From NCBI GenBank assembly GCA_016271365.2, contig CM028131.1, positions 285,391,001 to 285,455,000 of the forward strand: 64,000 nt of DNA, read 5' to 3'. This document shows positions 24,746 to 35,602 of this stretch, one piece after another. A program made the translations under genes and the position numbers. Source of the stretch: Neoceratodus forsteri (lineage: Eukaryota; Chordata; Ceratodontiformes; Ceratodontidae). Position 1 is the stretch's first letter. Every line of letters begins with the position of its first letter. Under the pieces are notes generated by a model. The model was not told where the DNA came from. It saw only the letters and a list, made by a program, of their open reading frames with translations, and did no database searches.

Positions 24746-24747
24746 GC

Positions 24748-25755
24748 GTTACACCTGGGTTATGCCCCCTAACGTCCCACATACACCTCACACTGTATTC
24801 CTGGTCTATTGTACTGTGATACTGCTATTTTGCACCAACATATAGATATGGGCACATATCATATAAGCATGAGTGCTAGGAATGTGCTTTGCTGCTAGGA
24901 TATGCTAATACCGATCATGCATGATTCATTATACCTCACTATAATACATTTATCTAGATTATGTTTGCCTTTTACATATATTCCATATATAATCTACCTA
25001 ATCACTGATATGATGATGCTGAGGGATCATCAGTGATAACTGTATACTTATATTCTCATATAATTATATGTAGTGTGTGTTTCACACTCAGGCAGATGTG
25101 CCAAGTGTAATAAGGCCCTGTCAGCAGTTCTTTTTGTCTAAGCAAGCTGACACAAAGAGAGAAAGCCTTTGTTATGTCTCTATGTTTTATACTGTATGTA
25201 AGCAAGAAATGCCACATGTAGTTTGAACCTGTCAGCATTTCTTTTGTCTAAGCTACAATGCAAATAGAAGCATATTCTGTCTCATATGATACTCATTAGT
25301 AATTCTGCCTCCCAAGTCATTATCCAATGGAGAATGACTTAGGACCAATACATATTGTTCCTCATATCTGTAACTATGAGGCAATCTCTGTTGCTATGCT
25401 GTTATCTGTAGTATATAGTTGTCTCCAACCTACTGTAGCTCCTCTAGACACTACTTGTTCGGCTCTAGGAGAATTAGTACTCTCTGGCAGAGAGCTAGAG
25501 GGTGGGGAGAGAACACAAGACCTTAGAGAACCTAAGATCTACAGTCCTGAAGATTTGTACATTCTTCAGGCTAACGGTGAGAAACCCATCTCCCTTGTGA
25601 TTTTCTTTGTCACATGCTTGGCATAAGTAGTATAATAAACTTTATTAGTACTCCTTGCTTGTTTACGAATGTTTCTTGGCAGACTCTGAGACACAAGAAT
25701 CTGTATTATTATTATTTACCCTACACACCAAGAGTGTTTAGATTACAGCAGTACA
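24748..25755 (+). mobile_element. Probable solo LTR inserted between ERV RNase H and integrase
   Basis: The ERV Pol reading is continuous to about 25760 ('LIWYQSDNL') and again from about 24745 ('YKLWVVPES'). The roughly 1 kb between is non-coding and AT-rich. On the + strand it has two related direct repeats (GTCAGCAGTTCTTTTTGTCTAAGC at 25121 and GTCAGCATTTCTTTTGTCTAAGC at 25228) and a poly(A) signal AATAAA at about 25634 close to its right end. This is an LTR-like layout. TTACA near both edges could be the target duplication, but the ends are not clean TG..CA, so the class is uncertain. Confidence 0.42.
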
Positions 25756-25999
25756 AGTTGTCGGACTGATACCAGATCAACTTGTTGCCCTGGGACAGGT
25801 GCAGTTGGTCTGCATGTCATTTGTAAGGGCTATGGGTAGGCAATTCTTTTTCAGTCCCTTTGTCAAGGAATCTGAACACATCTCTTAGCTGAGGGTCAGA
25901 CTTCTGTGCTGTGGACAAGTCCAGTGGCACAAAAGGTTCAGGTTTCTTCTTTATGACTGCAATTTGTATGGCTGCTAAACCATCAGGGTGATCCATTTC

Positions 26000-26580
26000 T
26001 CAAGTCTCCCGCCCCCGAGCACCCTCTTTGGCAAGAGTGTCTGCTCGATCATTGAGAGAATGGTATGGGTCAGATTTTGAGTGGGCCCTTACTTTGTGGA
26101 TAAACAGTTTATGCTTGAACTGTTGAGTCAGTTCATGAATGTATACACAAAGTGTGTTGTACTTCACAGAGGTGCCATCAGAAGATGCAAAGGAGTTATT
26201 TTGCCAAAAAGGTAAAAATTTGGTCAGAGAACAACAGACCCAGTTAGAGTCTATAAAGATGATGGTGTCCTCGATGCCATGTTGTATCAGTTCGAAGGCA
26301 CAGGCCACAGCTGCCAATTCTGCATACTGAGATGATACAAAACTGCAGCATTTGGAAACATGAACAGTGTTACCGTTGGGGTACATGATGAGCACTACAA
26401 ATCCAGCTACCTATTCTCCTTGATAGTATGAGGCAGAGCCGTCAGTAAAGACATGACAAAGTGAGGTGTCAGCAAGGGGAATTTTGGAGTAGCAGGAAGA
26501 AAAGGGCCTGGATCAGGCAAATCAGGGGGTTGGAGTGTGCAGTCATGCGGAGCTCCTTGGTATAATAAACTATGGGCTAA
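26000..26580 (-). pseudogene. pol: ERV RNase H domain
   Basis: The first catalytic Asp is in 'FTDGSASYY' (about 26425-26450), the Glu in 'YAELAAV' (26300s), the second Asp in 'IIFIDSNWV' and the last in 'NDRADTLAKEGA' (about 26030-26060). A TAG at about 26413 separates the first strand from the rest. The downstream linker to integrase is readable to about 25760. All four acidic positions are kept. Confidence 0.8.
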
Positions 26581-26583
26581 AAC

Positions 26584-27145
26584 TTAGGGCATCTTGGCAG
26601 GGTGGACCTGTATATCACAGTTTTGAAGAAGAAGAGACCAGTCAGTCAGTCTGGTATTAGATATTGATCCATCCTTTACTCTGTCTGATAACAAAAAGGT
26701 TGTGGTTTGTGTACAGAATGATAGGTGAGTACCCAATGATATACAGAAAATACCTGACAGCCCAGTAGGTAGACAGAAGATTTCTTTCACAAAGACTGTA
26801 CTTCTGTTCCACTGGAGACAGCACTTAGGATGCATAAGCAACAGGTCTCAGAGTACCATTCACTTTCTGAGTAGGGACTGCAGACATGGCTATGTCTGAA
26901 GTAACTGATTCCAGATGGAAAGGTAAAGCTGGATTGGGGTTCACTAAAGCTGGAGCAGAGGCCAAGGCCTGTTTCAGAAGGGTCACAGCTTGAGTGTGAA
27001 TGGGACCCCAAGTCCAGGGAACATCCTTTTTCAGGAGCTCATACAGAGGTATGGCCCTCTGTGCAAAATCACAAATAAAGTCCCTGGAATAGTTGACCAT
27101 TCCCAGGAAACTTCTGAGTGTTGCCACACTAGTGGGTAGTGGCAA
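26584..27145 (-). pseudogene. pol: ERV RT thumb/connection region, frameshifted
   Basis: A short ORF (27145-26825) reads 'SFLGMVNYSRDFICDFAQRA', then 'PWTWGPIHTQAVTLLKQALA' and 'LRPVAYAS'. This is the thumb and connection sequence that follows the RT palm in retroviruses and Ty3/gypsy elements. It is separated from the palm ORF by a stop at 27158, and downstream sequence is shifted in frame. Confidence 0.75.
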
Positions 27146-27157
27146 ATCTTGTAGGCC

Positions 27158-28378
27158 TTAGATCTTTTTCCAGGTCAGGCTCCTGCACTGCTCTGTTATG
27201 CGTAGGCCAAGAAAGATGACTTCCTTCTGGCATAATTGCACTTTTGTGGGATTGCACTTGAGGCCTGCTCTCTCTAAGAGAGTCAATAGTTCATCAAGGA
27301 GGTCAAAATGTTGCTCCTTGGTGGTAGTTGCTAGCAGTAGGCCATCCACATACTGCAGAAGACAGTGTGGGGTAGAGAAACCCTCCAGGGCATCCATCAT
27401 GTGTAGATGGAAAAGAGAAGGGCTGTCGTGAAAGACCTGAGGTAGACAGGTCCAAGTGTACTGTCGACCCTCAAAGGCAAAGGTAAACTTGTACTGACTT
27501 TCCTGAGCTAGGGGCAGTGACCAAAAGCCATTGGAGATGTCAAGGGTGCTGAACCACCCATGATGTGGTGTCAGCAATTTGAGCACATCTGGTGCTGATG
27601 CTACAGTAGGTGAGCAGCTAGGAGTGACTTGATTAAGTCTCCTGTAATCAATAGTGAGTCTCCAAGATCCAGTGGGATTTTTCACTGGCCAAATGGGTGA
27701 GTTAATGGTCGAGACACAAGGCCTGATCACACCTTGTATGAGGAGTGACTGAATGGTTTCTCTAAGTGATGGTAGGGTCTCAGCAGGAAAGGGATATTGC
27801 CTTTTCCTGTCATGTGCTGGGCCTGGGATTTCGATGACAGTCTGCATTCTTCCACAATCATGCTTGTGTGTGGCAAAAGCATCCAAATGCTTCTGCAGGA
27901 TGGGTAGGAGTTTCTTGAAAAACTCATGTGTCTGGACTAAAGCTATGACATCATATTCCTTGTCATTGGGGGTAATAGCCGCAACCACATGCAAATCAGA
28001 AATCATGACTGTGTGGTATTGTCCTCTGATCTGGATTAAGAGCATGTTGGCCAAGTCCATCACACAGCCATGTAGTGCAAGAAAATCAATTCCCAGGATT
28101 CTGGGATGATCACGCAATACCATCAGGTCAAAAGTGTGACTCGCTCTGAGGCTGCCTATCACCAGAGGAAGTACAATAGAGTGACAGATGTATAGCTTTG
28201 TGCCATCCACACCTTGTGTACTGGTCCTCCATCCAGTGGACCAAGAGGAATTTGCTTGGTCCTCATGATGTAGTACAGACACAGCCATGCCTGTATCTAG
28301 CAAGATAGTCAGTTGGTGGTCCCCAACCATGGCCTTTGTACAAGGAATTCCATTTGTGTCAAGGGTGAGCTTGTTCAC
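27158..28378 (-). pseudogene. pol: ERV protease plus reverse transcriptase palm
   Basis: The open frame of 406 codons begins with a retropepsin (D28-T29-G30 in 'TILLDTGMAVSVL', and 'ILGIDFL' at 94-100). RT follows with 'SPIWPV' 227-232, 'GSWRLTIDYRRLNQ' 237-250 and 'FSTLDISNGFWSLPL' 276-290. The catalytic box reads Y-V-D-G at 343-346 where Y-V-D-D is expected, and the preceding L-P-Q-G motif reads 'LPQVF' at 312-316. Both changes are in universally conserved positions, so the enzyme is dead although the frame stayed open. The motif style is class III (ERV-L/spuma-like). Confidence 0.88.
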
Positions 28379-28439
28379 AATATGGACAGGGGCCTGTAGT
28401 TGCCAATCTGAACTGCTGCCAGGAAGTTCCTGCAGAAGT

Positions 28440-30560
28440 AGGTCGGCTTGTTCTTGCTACGCCTCCTCCAGGTCCTGCATAGCCATTACGAAGGGTGAGG
28501 TCTCAGAGTTCAGGCCCAATGCAGCCTGGTCCGAAGAGGCTCCAATGTCTCCTTGGCCTAGTGAGACCTGATGTACTGGAGTTAACGCTGTGACGGTACG
28601 TGTCTGGATCAAGTCTGCTACTGATCAGACATGCCCGAGAAGGTTACGAAGGTTGCTCTCCTCCACTATTTCATGATAAGAAGGGCTTGATCGATAATTT
28701 TGATTGTTCCATTTATCATGCTGTGCTGCTGTTTAATCTGTTCAGAATTAGAGTTGTTCCAATTCTGCCTGTCATTCCTATTTCAGTTCTGGTTCCCATT
28801 CCTGGACTGATAGTGCTGTTTGTTATCTGAGGACGCGGCCTTTTTGTCTTGGGCCTTGCCCTCCATGGTGTAGTGGGTTGTGGGCTTGCTGATATATTGT
28901 ACAGCGGCCACCTTTTTTGAAACATAATTCAGATCTCAGAGGTAGAGCTGGTACACCCGCTCGGTCTTCCGTAGAATATCTGCAGATTTATCTGTTCTAG
29001 AGAAAACTGTAGGCTCAACTTTTTCATGGACAGATGGAATCATGTTCAGAAGAAACAAGTTTTTGTACTCAGTTTGGTCAGTATCTGCACCTTCCTCTGA
29101 AAGTGCTTTGCCAGTATGATAGGCCAGGCATAACGTTTGGTGGTATGTGGCTGGACTCTCCTTGGCAGTTTACTTTATGGAGTAGGCCAACATAACGTCA
29201 ACCAGCCTGGGGTGTGTGCACCAATAAGTTTTGCAGTGACCTCGTCAAAGGTCGCATCCATGGACTGATGGGTTGCCTCTGGGAGTTTCGACTGGAGGCT
29301 GGGTCTACTGCCTGCCGAAGGATCTGTACCTGGTAGGCCGATCACAGACTGAGCATCTCACATATGGAGCAAACCTTTCCCAAATGACAGCTGAGCTTAT
29401 CACTGGGGTTCATGCGGCCTATGCTGTCAGCAATCTGCTGTACAGAGTGGGCCTTCTGAAGGGGATTATTTGGAGCTGCTGGGCACTCAGTGAAAGGATT
29501 TTGGCTTTGTGCACCGCAAAGGGCAGCCTCCGCTGTGGTGTTGGCCATAGAGAGGATGACAGATGACTGAGCAGCGACTTCCTTCATCATTGCATCCAAG
29601 TGCTGTTTGAAGAGTTGCCTCTCTTCTTCAGACATCTCCATCTGAAAGAGGGCGGTCTCAATCATTTGCTCAATCTTTGTTTTGTCGCCTTTGGTCAAAG
29701 CAGCAATCAGAGGGGCTGTACCAAGCCCTCAGCCTCCCCCCTATCATGGGGGTCACCATCTTGGCATCGCACTTGATAGTCATCATTCTGCTGATGACAT
29801 AGGGTTGCACTGTCATAGTGTGGGGATCTGCCATCTTGTGGGTGGCGGGAGGACACTGGATCACAGTGAGGGAGTGGCTGGGCCCCATCTTGGCAGTTGT
29901 CATCACCAGAATTGTCATCACTGGATGACGTAAGGTTGATTGGTGTGTAGTGTAACCCACCCACTGCTTTGATGTGACCAGCCAACACCTCTTGTTGATG
30001 GCGTAGTTTCGCCATCTTGAGTCTACATATTTTTCTGCTCAGCACCTTTTGCAGCCTCTTTCAGTGACACTCTATATGCAGTGCTCATCTCGCAGTTGTC
30101 CCTAAGCTCCCTATCCAACTCATTACTTACCTGTTTTAGGTCCTCTCTCATCTCCTCAAGCTCCTCACACAAAGTCTCATTCGTATCACTCAACAAAACC
30201 ATTCATCTGTAACACCTGTTTCTTATCTTGCCTCAGCCAATCACATTCATTTCTCAACGTACATAACTCACTATTCTTACCCTGTACAGAACAGTGTAAA
30301 AGAGTCTTGTTCTTACTACACAATGACTGGAGTTCTACTTCAAGCCGCTGCTCACTTTTCAAACTTTCAGATGCCTGCAATCCCATCTCTTTCTTAAGAG
30401 AGGAGAGTTGCAGTTTGAGGGAATTAAATCTTGATTCGGAGGCTTCTAGAGCAGCATAGAGAGTCACAACCAACAGCCCTTTAGCATCACACTTCTTGGC
30501 TGTTTGTCTCACCTCTGAGTACTGGGTTAAAATCCCCCATACAGGGTTTTCAGATTGATT
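28440..30560 (-). pseudogene. gag: ERV gag region, fragmented
   Basis: Several minus-strand frames fit one Gag. A heptad-rich coiled-coil start lies at 30512-30090 ('SRFNSLKLQLSSLKKEM', then 'ELEEMREDLKQV'). A middle part (29698-29342) has 'EEERQLFKQHLDAMMKEVAA'. An Asn/Gln-rich C-terminal stretch lies at about 28700-28860. Stops at 28459 and elsewhere and repeated frame changes break it. There is no CCHC zinc knuckle; an N-terminal coiled coil with no knuckle is a known property of spumavirus-type Gag, which agrees with the Pol affinity. Confidence 0.6.
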
Positions 30561-30967
30561 TGCAATAGCACAAAATCGGTCCAGCCTCCATGAGAGGTAA
30601 CAAAGTTAGAGACGTTGAGTCTCAGGTCTGCACAGATATTAGACATAGTGGTACCAGAAAAAGTTTGGGAAACACAAAATGAATCCATCAGTGGTTACCC
30701 TGCTGCGTATCGATCCACAGTGGTTGAACCAACAGATGGTTGGGCTACTGTACTCTTGCAATCCCATAATTTAAAACTGCCATTAAGAAAGGTGAGACGG
30801 TATCAACCTTACTCAGTAAGCAGCCAGACTTTACAATATGCTACGGAGTTAAAAATATGGGCAAGGTGATACGGGTTTATACACCTACTTACTACCCGCA
30901 AGGGAAGGGTAAGCCAGCAAGTCGAGAAACTTTGCAAATCCATACCGTCTGCACATAGTCGCTAATA

Positions 30968-31626
30968 TGTTAGGGTCATTAGCCCTGGTCAGATTCTTGG
31001 CAGTCTTGGATAAGCAAAAGAGACATGGACAAGTGGCATATTCTGTAATAAACTTGTTTATTACACAACAGGTTTGCAGTTGCCCTAAATCAGGTCTTAG
31101 GATTAGACACTGGGAGCCAAATTTTCCCAAATACCTCTAGGAGTGAAGATGGTCTTGAGGGGAATATGTAATACAACAGGTTATATACTTCTGATAGTTA
31201 CTATAGTTACCAAAAGACTAGATACAAAAAATAGGCCCTATTGGCTAAAAGTTACGTGGCTCCACAGTGTTACCTACAAATATACATTATTTATAAAGTC
31301 AGCTAAATACAGAACAAAGAGCTCATACTGTACAAGGTACAGGATATAGTGCAGTATTACATAAATCCGCATAGTGGCAGTGCAGGCTATACAATGACTT
31401 CTCAGAAGATAAACAGAGGACACAAGTGTATCTCTGTACAGTACTTGCAAATTGTTTCTTAGCAAGAGCAGAATAAGGATCACAGTATGTCCCTGGCTAC
31501 TTACACTTGTATGGTAAGTGCCAACACCCTAAATGTTAGTGCATTAGGTATTTGCATAATACATCATGAGTGTGGTCTAAGGTGCACAGTGAGTATCCAA
31601 TCAGAGTGTGGGGACCTCGCATAACA
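30968..31626 (-). repeat. ERV 5' LTR (659 bp)
   Basis: It pairs with 19591-20246 and has the same terminal TG...CA, TATA-like element and AATAAA in minus orientation. The sequence that should be the primer-binding site (left of 30968, complement TATTAGCGACTATGTGC) does not begin TGG and matches no tRNA 3' end I can name. AACT follows at 31627. Confidence 0.88.
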
Positions 31627-32013
31627 AACTGCAACTGCTAGAGAGGTTAAATGTGTGAGGCCTTAGTGACAAATCCTGTCCTTACCCGGGTTATGTTACA
31701 GTACAGATGGCATTTCTATCAAATGTGACCAGAGTGGGAGACACAGTCAAGACCCTGGCTTTTATCCGTCTGGAGACTGGAATATATGATGGAGTGCCTG
31801 TGCTAGTGAGTACAAATGCCCATATGTTTGGATGGTTAGTACAGCTCTGCCGGGCTCGGGAAGTTTGAGTAGAAGGGGAAGGCCCTGTCCATTCACCCAG
31901 CAGTAAGGAAAGCTTACATGAAGCAAGTACAGATTTTGGCTGAAGGTCCAGATGAGCCAGTGGGCATAGTTTGAAGGTGGGGTGGGGAGGAAATAGTACT
32001 GCCCCCGAATGCT
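31627..32013 (+). pseudogene. Ty3/gypsy protease C-terminal part and PR-RT linker
   Basis: Beginning at the right copy of AACT, the + strand resumes gypsy protease-like sequence: 'SCPYPGYVTVQM' at about 31675-31710, a β-strand commonly found after the active site in gypsy retropepsins, and 'VLVSTNAHMFGWLVQLC'. Stops at about 31650, 31870 and 31945 break it. Confidence 0.65.
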
Positions 32014-33222
32014 GTGTGTAATATCAGTGAAGTGGTGCATTTGAAAAAGGAAGTGAAGAACAAGATCCTCATATATAATGCCCCAGAAGAACACGGATTG
32101 CCAACCGGCCTGCTTGTAATACCCAGTGTACTACACACCAGGGCCCACACCTATGTCAGGAGGGTCACAGTGCAAGTGAAATATGTGATGGACCAGGAAG
32201 CGGTTGCCAGGAAAGGCCACACTCTAGCCCAGCTATATTGTGCACACATGGTAGTGCAGCCAGCTTCCCCTGGATACGGTGCCCCGCCTGGTATTGATCC
32301 TAATTTATTTGACCGTAGTAACTCCCCCATCATAGAGGAGTGTAAGGCTCAGATTCGACAAAACCTGTCAAGAAGGACTAATGTGTTTTCCCTGCATGAG
32401 TGGGATGTGGGCTGTGCATCCTGGGAACTGCACCATATAAGGCTGACGGATCAGCGCCCATTTAGGGGAAGGTCTTGGCATTTAGCCCCAGCAGATATCA
32501 ATGATGTAAGGCGGCACCTCCAAGAATTGTTGGCTGCGGGTATTGTTCAGGAGTCCAGGAGCCTGTATGCCTTGCCCATAGTGGTAGTGAGGAAGAAAAA
32601 GGGGGCTGTACAGATGTGTGTGGATTATCAGACACTGAACAAGTGGACCATACCGGACCAGTATACAATGTCCCAGATTCAGGATGCCTTGGACCACTTG
32701 AATGACATCAAATGGTTCTCAGTGTTGTACCTGAGGAGTGGGTATCACCAGATCCACACAGCTCCACAAGATTGGGAAAAGACTGCTTTCATATGCCCTC
32801 TCAGATTCTATGAGTTTTTGTGGATGCCCCAAGGCATTTCTGGCACTCCTACTGCATTGCAGCACCTTATGGAGAGGGCCGTCAGGGATGTGAATCTGCT
32901 GGAATGCCTCATGTATCTAGATGATATAATAGTCTTTGGGAAGACTGTGGAAGAACATGAGGCGAGTTTGCTGAAAGTATTGGATAGTTTGGAAGAGTTT
33001 GATCTAAAGCTGTCTATCGATAAGTGTCAGTTCTTTCAAGCCTCTGTCAAGTATGTCAGGCATATAGTGTCAGCCCAAGGCATCCAAATTGACCCCAGTA
33101 AGGCTGAGGTGCCCACCACCTGGCCCAGGCCTCAGAATCTAAAAGAGTTACAGCACCTGTTGGGTTTCTGTGGGTGTTATCAAAGATTCATCAAGGATTA
33201 TACCTGGGTAGTTCATTTCTGA
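32014..33222 (+). pseudogene. Ty3/gypsy reverse transcriptase (long open frame)
   Basis: 402 codons are open. Motifs in order: 'SPADINDVRRHLQELL'-type RT start (here 'LAPADINDVRRHLQEL'), 'ALPIVVVRKKKGAVQMCVDY', 'TLNKWTIPDQYTMSQI', 'WFSVLYLRSGYHQI', 'FLWMPQGISGTPTALQHLM', and an intact catalytic 'MYLDDIIVFG' with Y-L-D-D at 301-304. A thumb follows ('LQHLLGFCGCYQRFIKDY'). Some conserved positions are altered: YLRSGYHQI where D-L-R-S-G-Y is expected loses the first catalytic Asp. Gag and the first protease half lie 12 kb upstream beyond the ERV. Confidence 0.9.
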
Positions 33223-33840
33223 ATCTGCTACAAGGCTACTCCCCAGTCAACCAAAGCAAGAGACTCTACCAAGTGAAACCACCAGTGGCTCCTGGCGAAC
33301 AGTAGCATTACTTCAAACCCTCCAAGCCGTTTGGGTCCAGATGGACTGAGGACTGTGAGAGAGCTTTTGAAGACATCGTTCATTGTGTAACCCATGCTCC
33401 AGTCCTGGCCAATCCAGACCCACAGAAACCTTACTCCTTATACACCGACACCAGTTTCAGTGGCCTGGGAGCTGTCCTGTATCAGAACTATCTGGAGGGC
33501 CTGCATCCACTTGCTTATGCTATTCAGATTTTAAATCCAGCAGAGAGAAGGTACCTGGTGCAAAAACAGAAATTCCTTGTGCTCAAGTGGGCCATCGTAG
33601 ACCAATACCATGATTATCTATATGGGGCCAAGATTACAGTGAGGACTGATGACAACCCACTGACTTATGTTCAAACAACAGCCAAGTTTGAAGCAGCTCA
33701 TCATAGGTGGCTGTCAGCCTTGTCCATCTATGATTACTGTGTCGAGTATCACCCTGGGTTAAATCATGTAGATGCTGACGCTTTGTCCTGATGCTCCACA
33801 GCCCTCCCCGAAGAAAATTCAAGCTGGGTAACAATATCTG
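33223..33840 (+). pseudogene. Ty3/gypsy RNase H
   Basis: Frame-shifted continuation of the RT: 'EAFEDIV'-like start at about 33365, 'YSLYTDTSFSGLGAVL' with the first catalytic Asp, 'EKKFLVLKWAIVDQYHDYLYG'-type helix with Glu near 33570, 'TVRTDDNPLTYV' and 'HHRWLSALSIYDYCVEYHPG', ending 'NHVDADALS' at 33791. Frameshifts near 33390 and 33560 break it. Confidence 0.82.
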
Positions 33841-33897
33841 AACAAATGTAAAAATAGTGCTGCACCCAGGAATAGGTGTGCCAAGTCAGAATACAAA

Positions 33898-34373
33898 GTT
33901 ACTGGAGCAACATGTGACCTCCCAGGTCTCGGAGATTGGTACCACACAGAAGGCCAGAGCTAGCAATATGTCAAACAATTCCCCATTCATAAAGCTTTGT
34001 CCAGTATTGTACAGAAAGCACTCACCAGTCCTTTGTAGGGTGCAAAATACTTTAATTCATGTGTTAATAAAAAATCCAGTTGTACTTCCAATAGGGAAAT
34101 GGATTTCCACAGATGAAATACACTCAGACAAAAACAGCTTAAATCCATAAAGACTTCACAGTGGGAACACTTCCTGCTCACCCGCTCCACCTACACAGTG
34201 TAGCCAAGGCATGAATGAAAGTATTTTGCACCCTGTAAAGGACTGGCGAGTGCTTTCTTTACAATACCAGACAAAGCTTTATGAATGGGGAATTGTTTGG
34301 CACACAGCTAGCTCTGGTCTTCTGTGTGGTGCCAGGCACTGAGACCTGAGAGGTCACATTTTGTTCCAGTAAC
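33898..34373. mobile_element. Palindromic MITE in gypsy pol (about 160-bp terminal inverted repeats)
   Basis: The left arm, starting GTTACTGGAGCAACATGTGA at 33898, is repeated in reverse complement to 34373 (ending TTTTGTTCCAGTAAC). Matching inner blocks include CAATTCCCCATTCATAAAGC at 33976 with its complement near 34283, and the pair AGGGTGCAAAATACTTTAAT / ATGAAAGTATTTTGCACCCT. The spacer is about 150 bp with no ORF. The gypsy peptide 'VTISEQ' occurs on both sides (33832 and 34369), so GTAACAATATCTGA may be a target duplication of a slightly larger insertion (33846-34368). Confidence 0.8.
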
Positions 34374-35602
34374 AATATCTGAGCAGACTGTTAAGGCCCT
34401 GTGTAAGAAATTTGACACTGAAGAATCCCCAGCATTAAAGGCTGCCCCCTCTCCCCGGCTAGTGGACAGCCTGGGAGTCTCTGGAAGTTGTCTTCCTGTA
34501 GCTTACTGCCACCTTACCACTTTAGATTTTAGGTCTTTACCCCAGCTATCAAGCCAGGACTTGATGAGGGAGCAGAGCTGCAATGCAGTTATTGGAGAAA
34601 TCTTGCGGGGTCCTGTAAGAGAGGGGATGATGCAGCACAAGTGACCACCAGAGACCCCAATGTTTGGTTGATGTTACAAGAATGGTCAGAGATAAAGAAT
34701 GGCTTACTGTATTGTAAGGTGCAGGACCAGCAGGGGGCACTCCGAGTACAATTGGTGCTGCCAGAAAGATTCAGAGACGATGTTGAAAGCTCTCCATGAT
34801 GACATGGGTCACCTGGGCAGTGAGCGCTTGTTAGACTTGGCTCACTGTAGGTTCTACTGGCCCAAAATGGGTTAGGACGTGGAACAGTATTGCAAGATTT
34901 GTTGCAGGTGTATTCAGTGGAAAGCCCTCCCACAAAGAGCCGCCCCCTTGGTAAATATCACCACAAGTGCCCCGATGGAGCTGGTTTACATTGACTTCCT
35001 CAGGTTGTTACCAGACTCCAAGAACAGCTCAGATATTCTGATGGTCATGGACCATTTCACCCTCTATGCACAGGCATACCCCATGAAAGATCAGAAGGCT
35101 TCCACCATGGCAAAGGTGTTAGTTGAGAAGTTCTTCATGCACTATGGGGTGCCACAACGGATTTACTCTGACGAAGGGTGCGATTTTAAGAGTAGGCTGA
35201 TAAGAGAGATGCTATCTCTGTGGGGAGTCTGAAAGTCAAGAACAACACCTTACCATCCCCAAGATGACCCCCAACCTGAAAGGTTTAACAGAACCCTGTT
35301 AGACATGTTGGGCACCTTGGATCTGAGAGATAAACACACATGAAACCAGAGAGTCAGCACATTGGTTCACGCCTATAACTGCACCAGAAACTATGCAACT
35401 GGGTTCTCTCCATACAGTCTCATATTTGGGAGGGAGGCACGACTTCCAGTAGATCTATGCATTGGGGTGTCTGCTGAGGGTGCTAAAGGGAGAGACTATT
35501 TGCAGTATGAACAAAAACTCAGACAACAGTTGAATGATGCCTACCTCCAAGCTGTTGAAGTGGCCACCAGAAAAAATTGAGCCAACAAAAAGGTTCAGGC
35601 AC
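34374..35602 (+). pseudogene. Ty3/gypsy integrase: zinc domain and catalytic core
   Basis: The HHCC domain is at about 34770-34915 ('HDDMGHLGSERLLDLAH', then 'CKICCRC'), in two frames. Core: 'ELVYIDFLRL' (D at about 34993), 'PQRIYSDEGCDFKSRLI' (D at about 35172) and '[13 protein letters not shown]' (E at about 35279). A conserved tail follows: 'GFSPYSLIFGREARLPVDL'. Stops occur at 35230, 35341 and 35578, and a Gln-to-stop-type break disturbs the core. The reading stops at the CR1 insertion (GCAC, 35599-35602). The integrase C-terminus is found 16 kb further on at 51.64 kb. Confidence 0.85.

Larger units (their letters stand above)
19591..31626 (-). mobile_element. Endogenous retrovirus, near-complete, minus strand (LTR-env-pol-gag-LTR)
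   Basis: Paired LTRs at 19591-20246 and 30968-31626 start TGTTAGGGTC and end CGCATAACA on the + strand. They are flanked by the 4-bp duplication AACT at 19587-19590 and 31627-31630. Between them, read leftward, are gag (about 30.5-28.5 kb), protease-RT (28378-27158), RT connection and RNase H (27145-26000), integrase (24745-23205, interrupted) and env (about 23150-20340). The Pol resembles class III (ERV-L/spuma-related) proviruses in 'SPIWPVKNPTGSWRLTIDY'. All genes carry stops, frameshifts or insertions, so it is a defunct relic. It sits inside the protease of a gypsy element. Confidence 0.88.
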
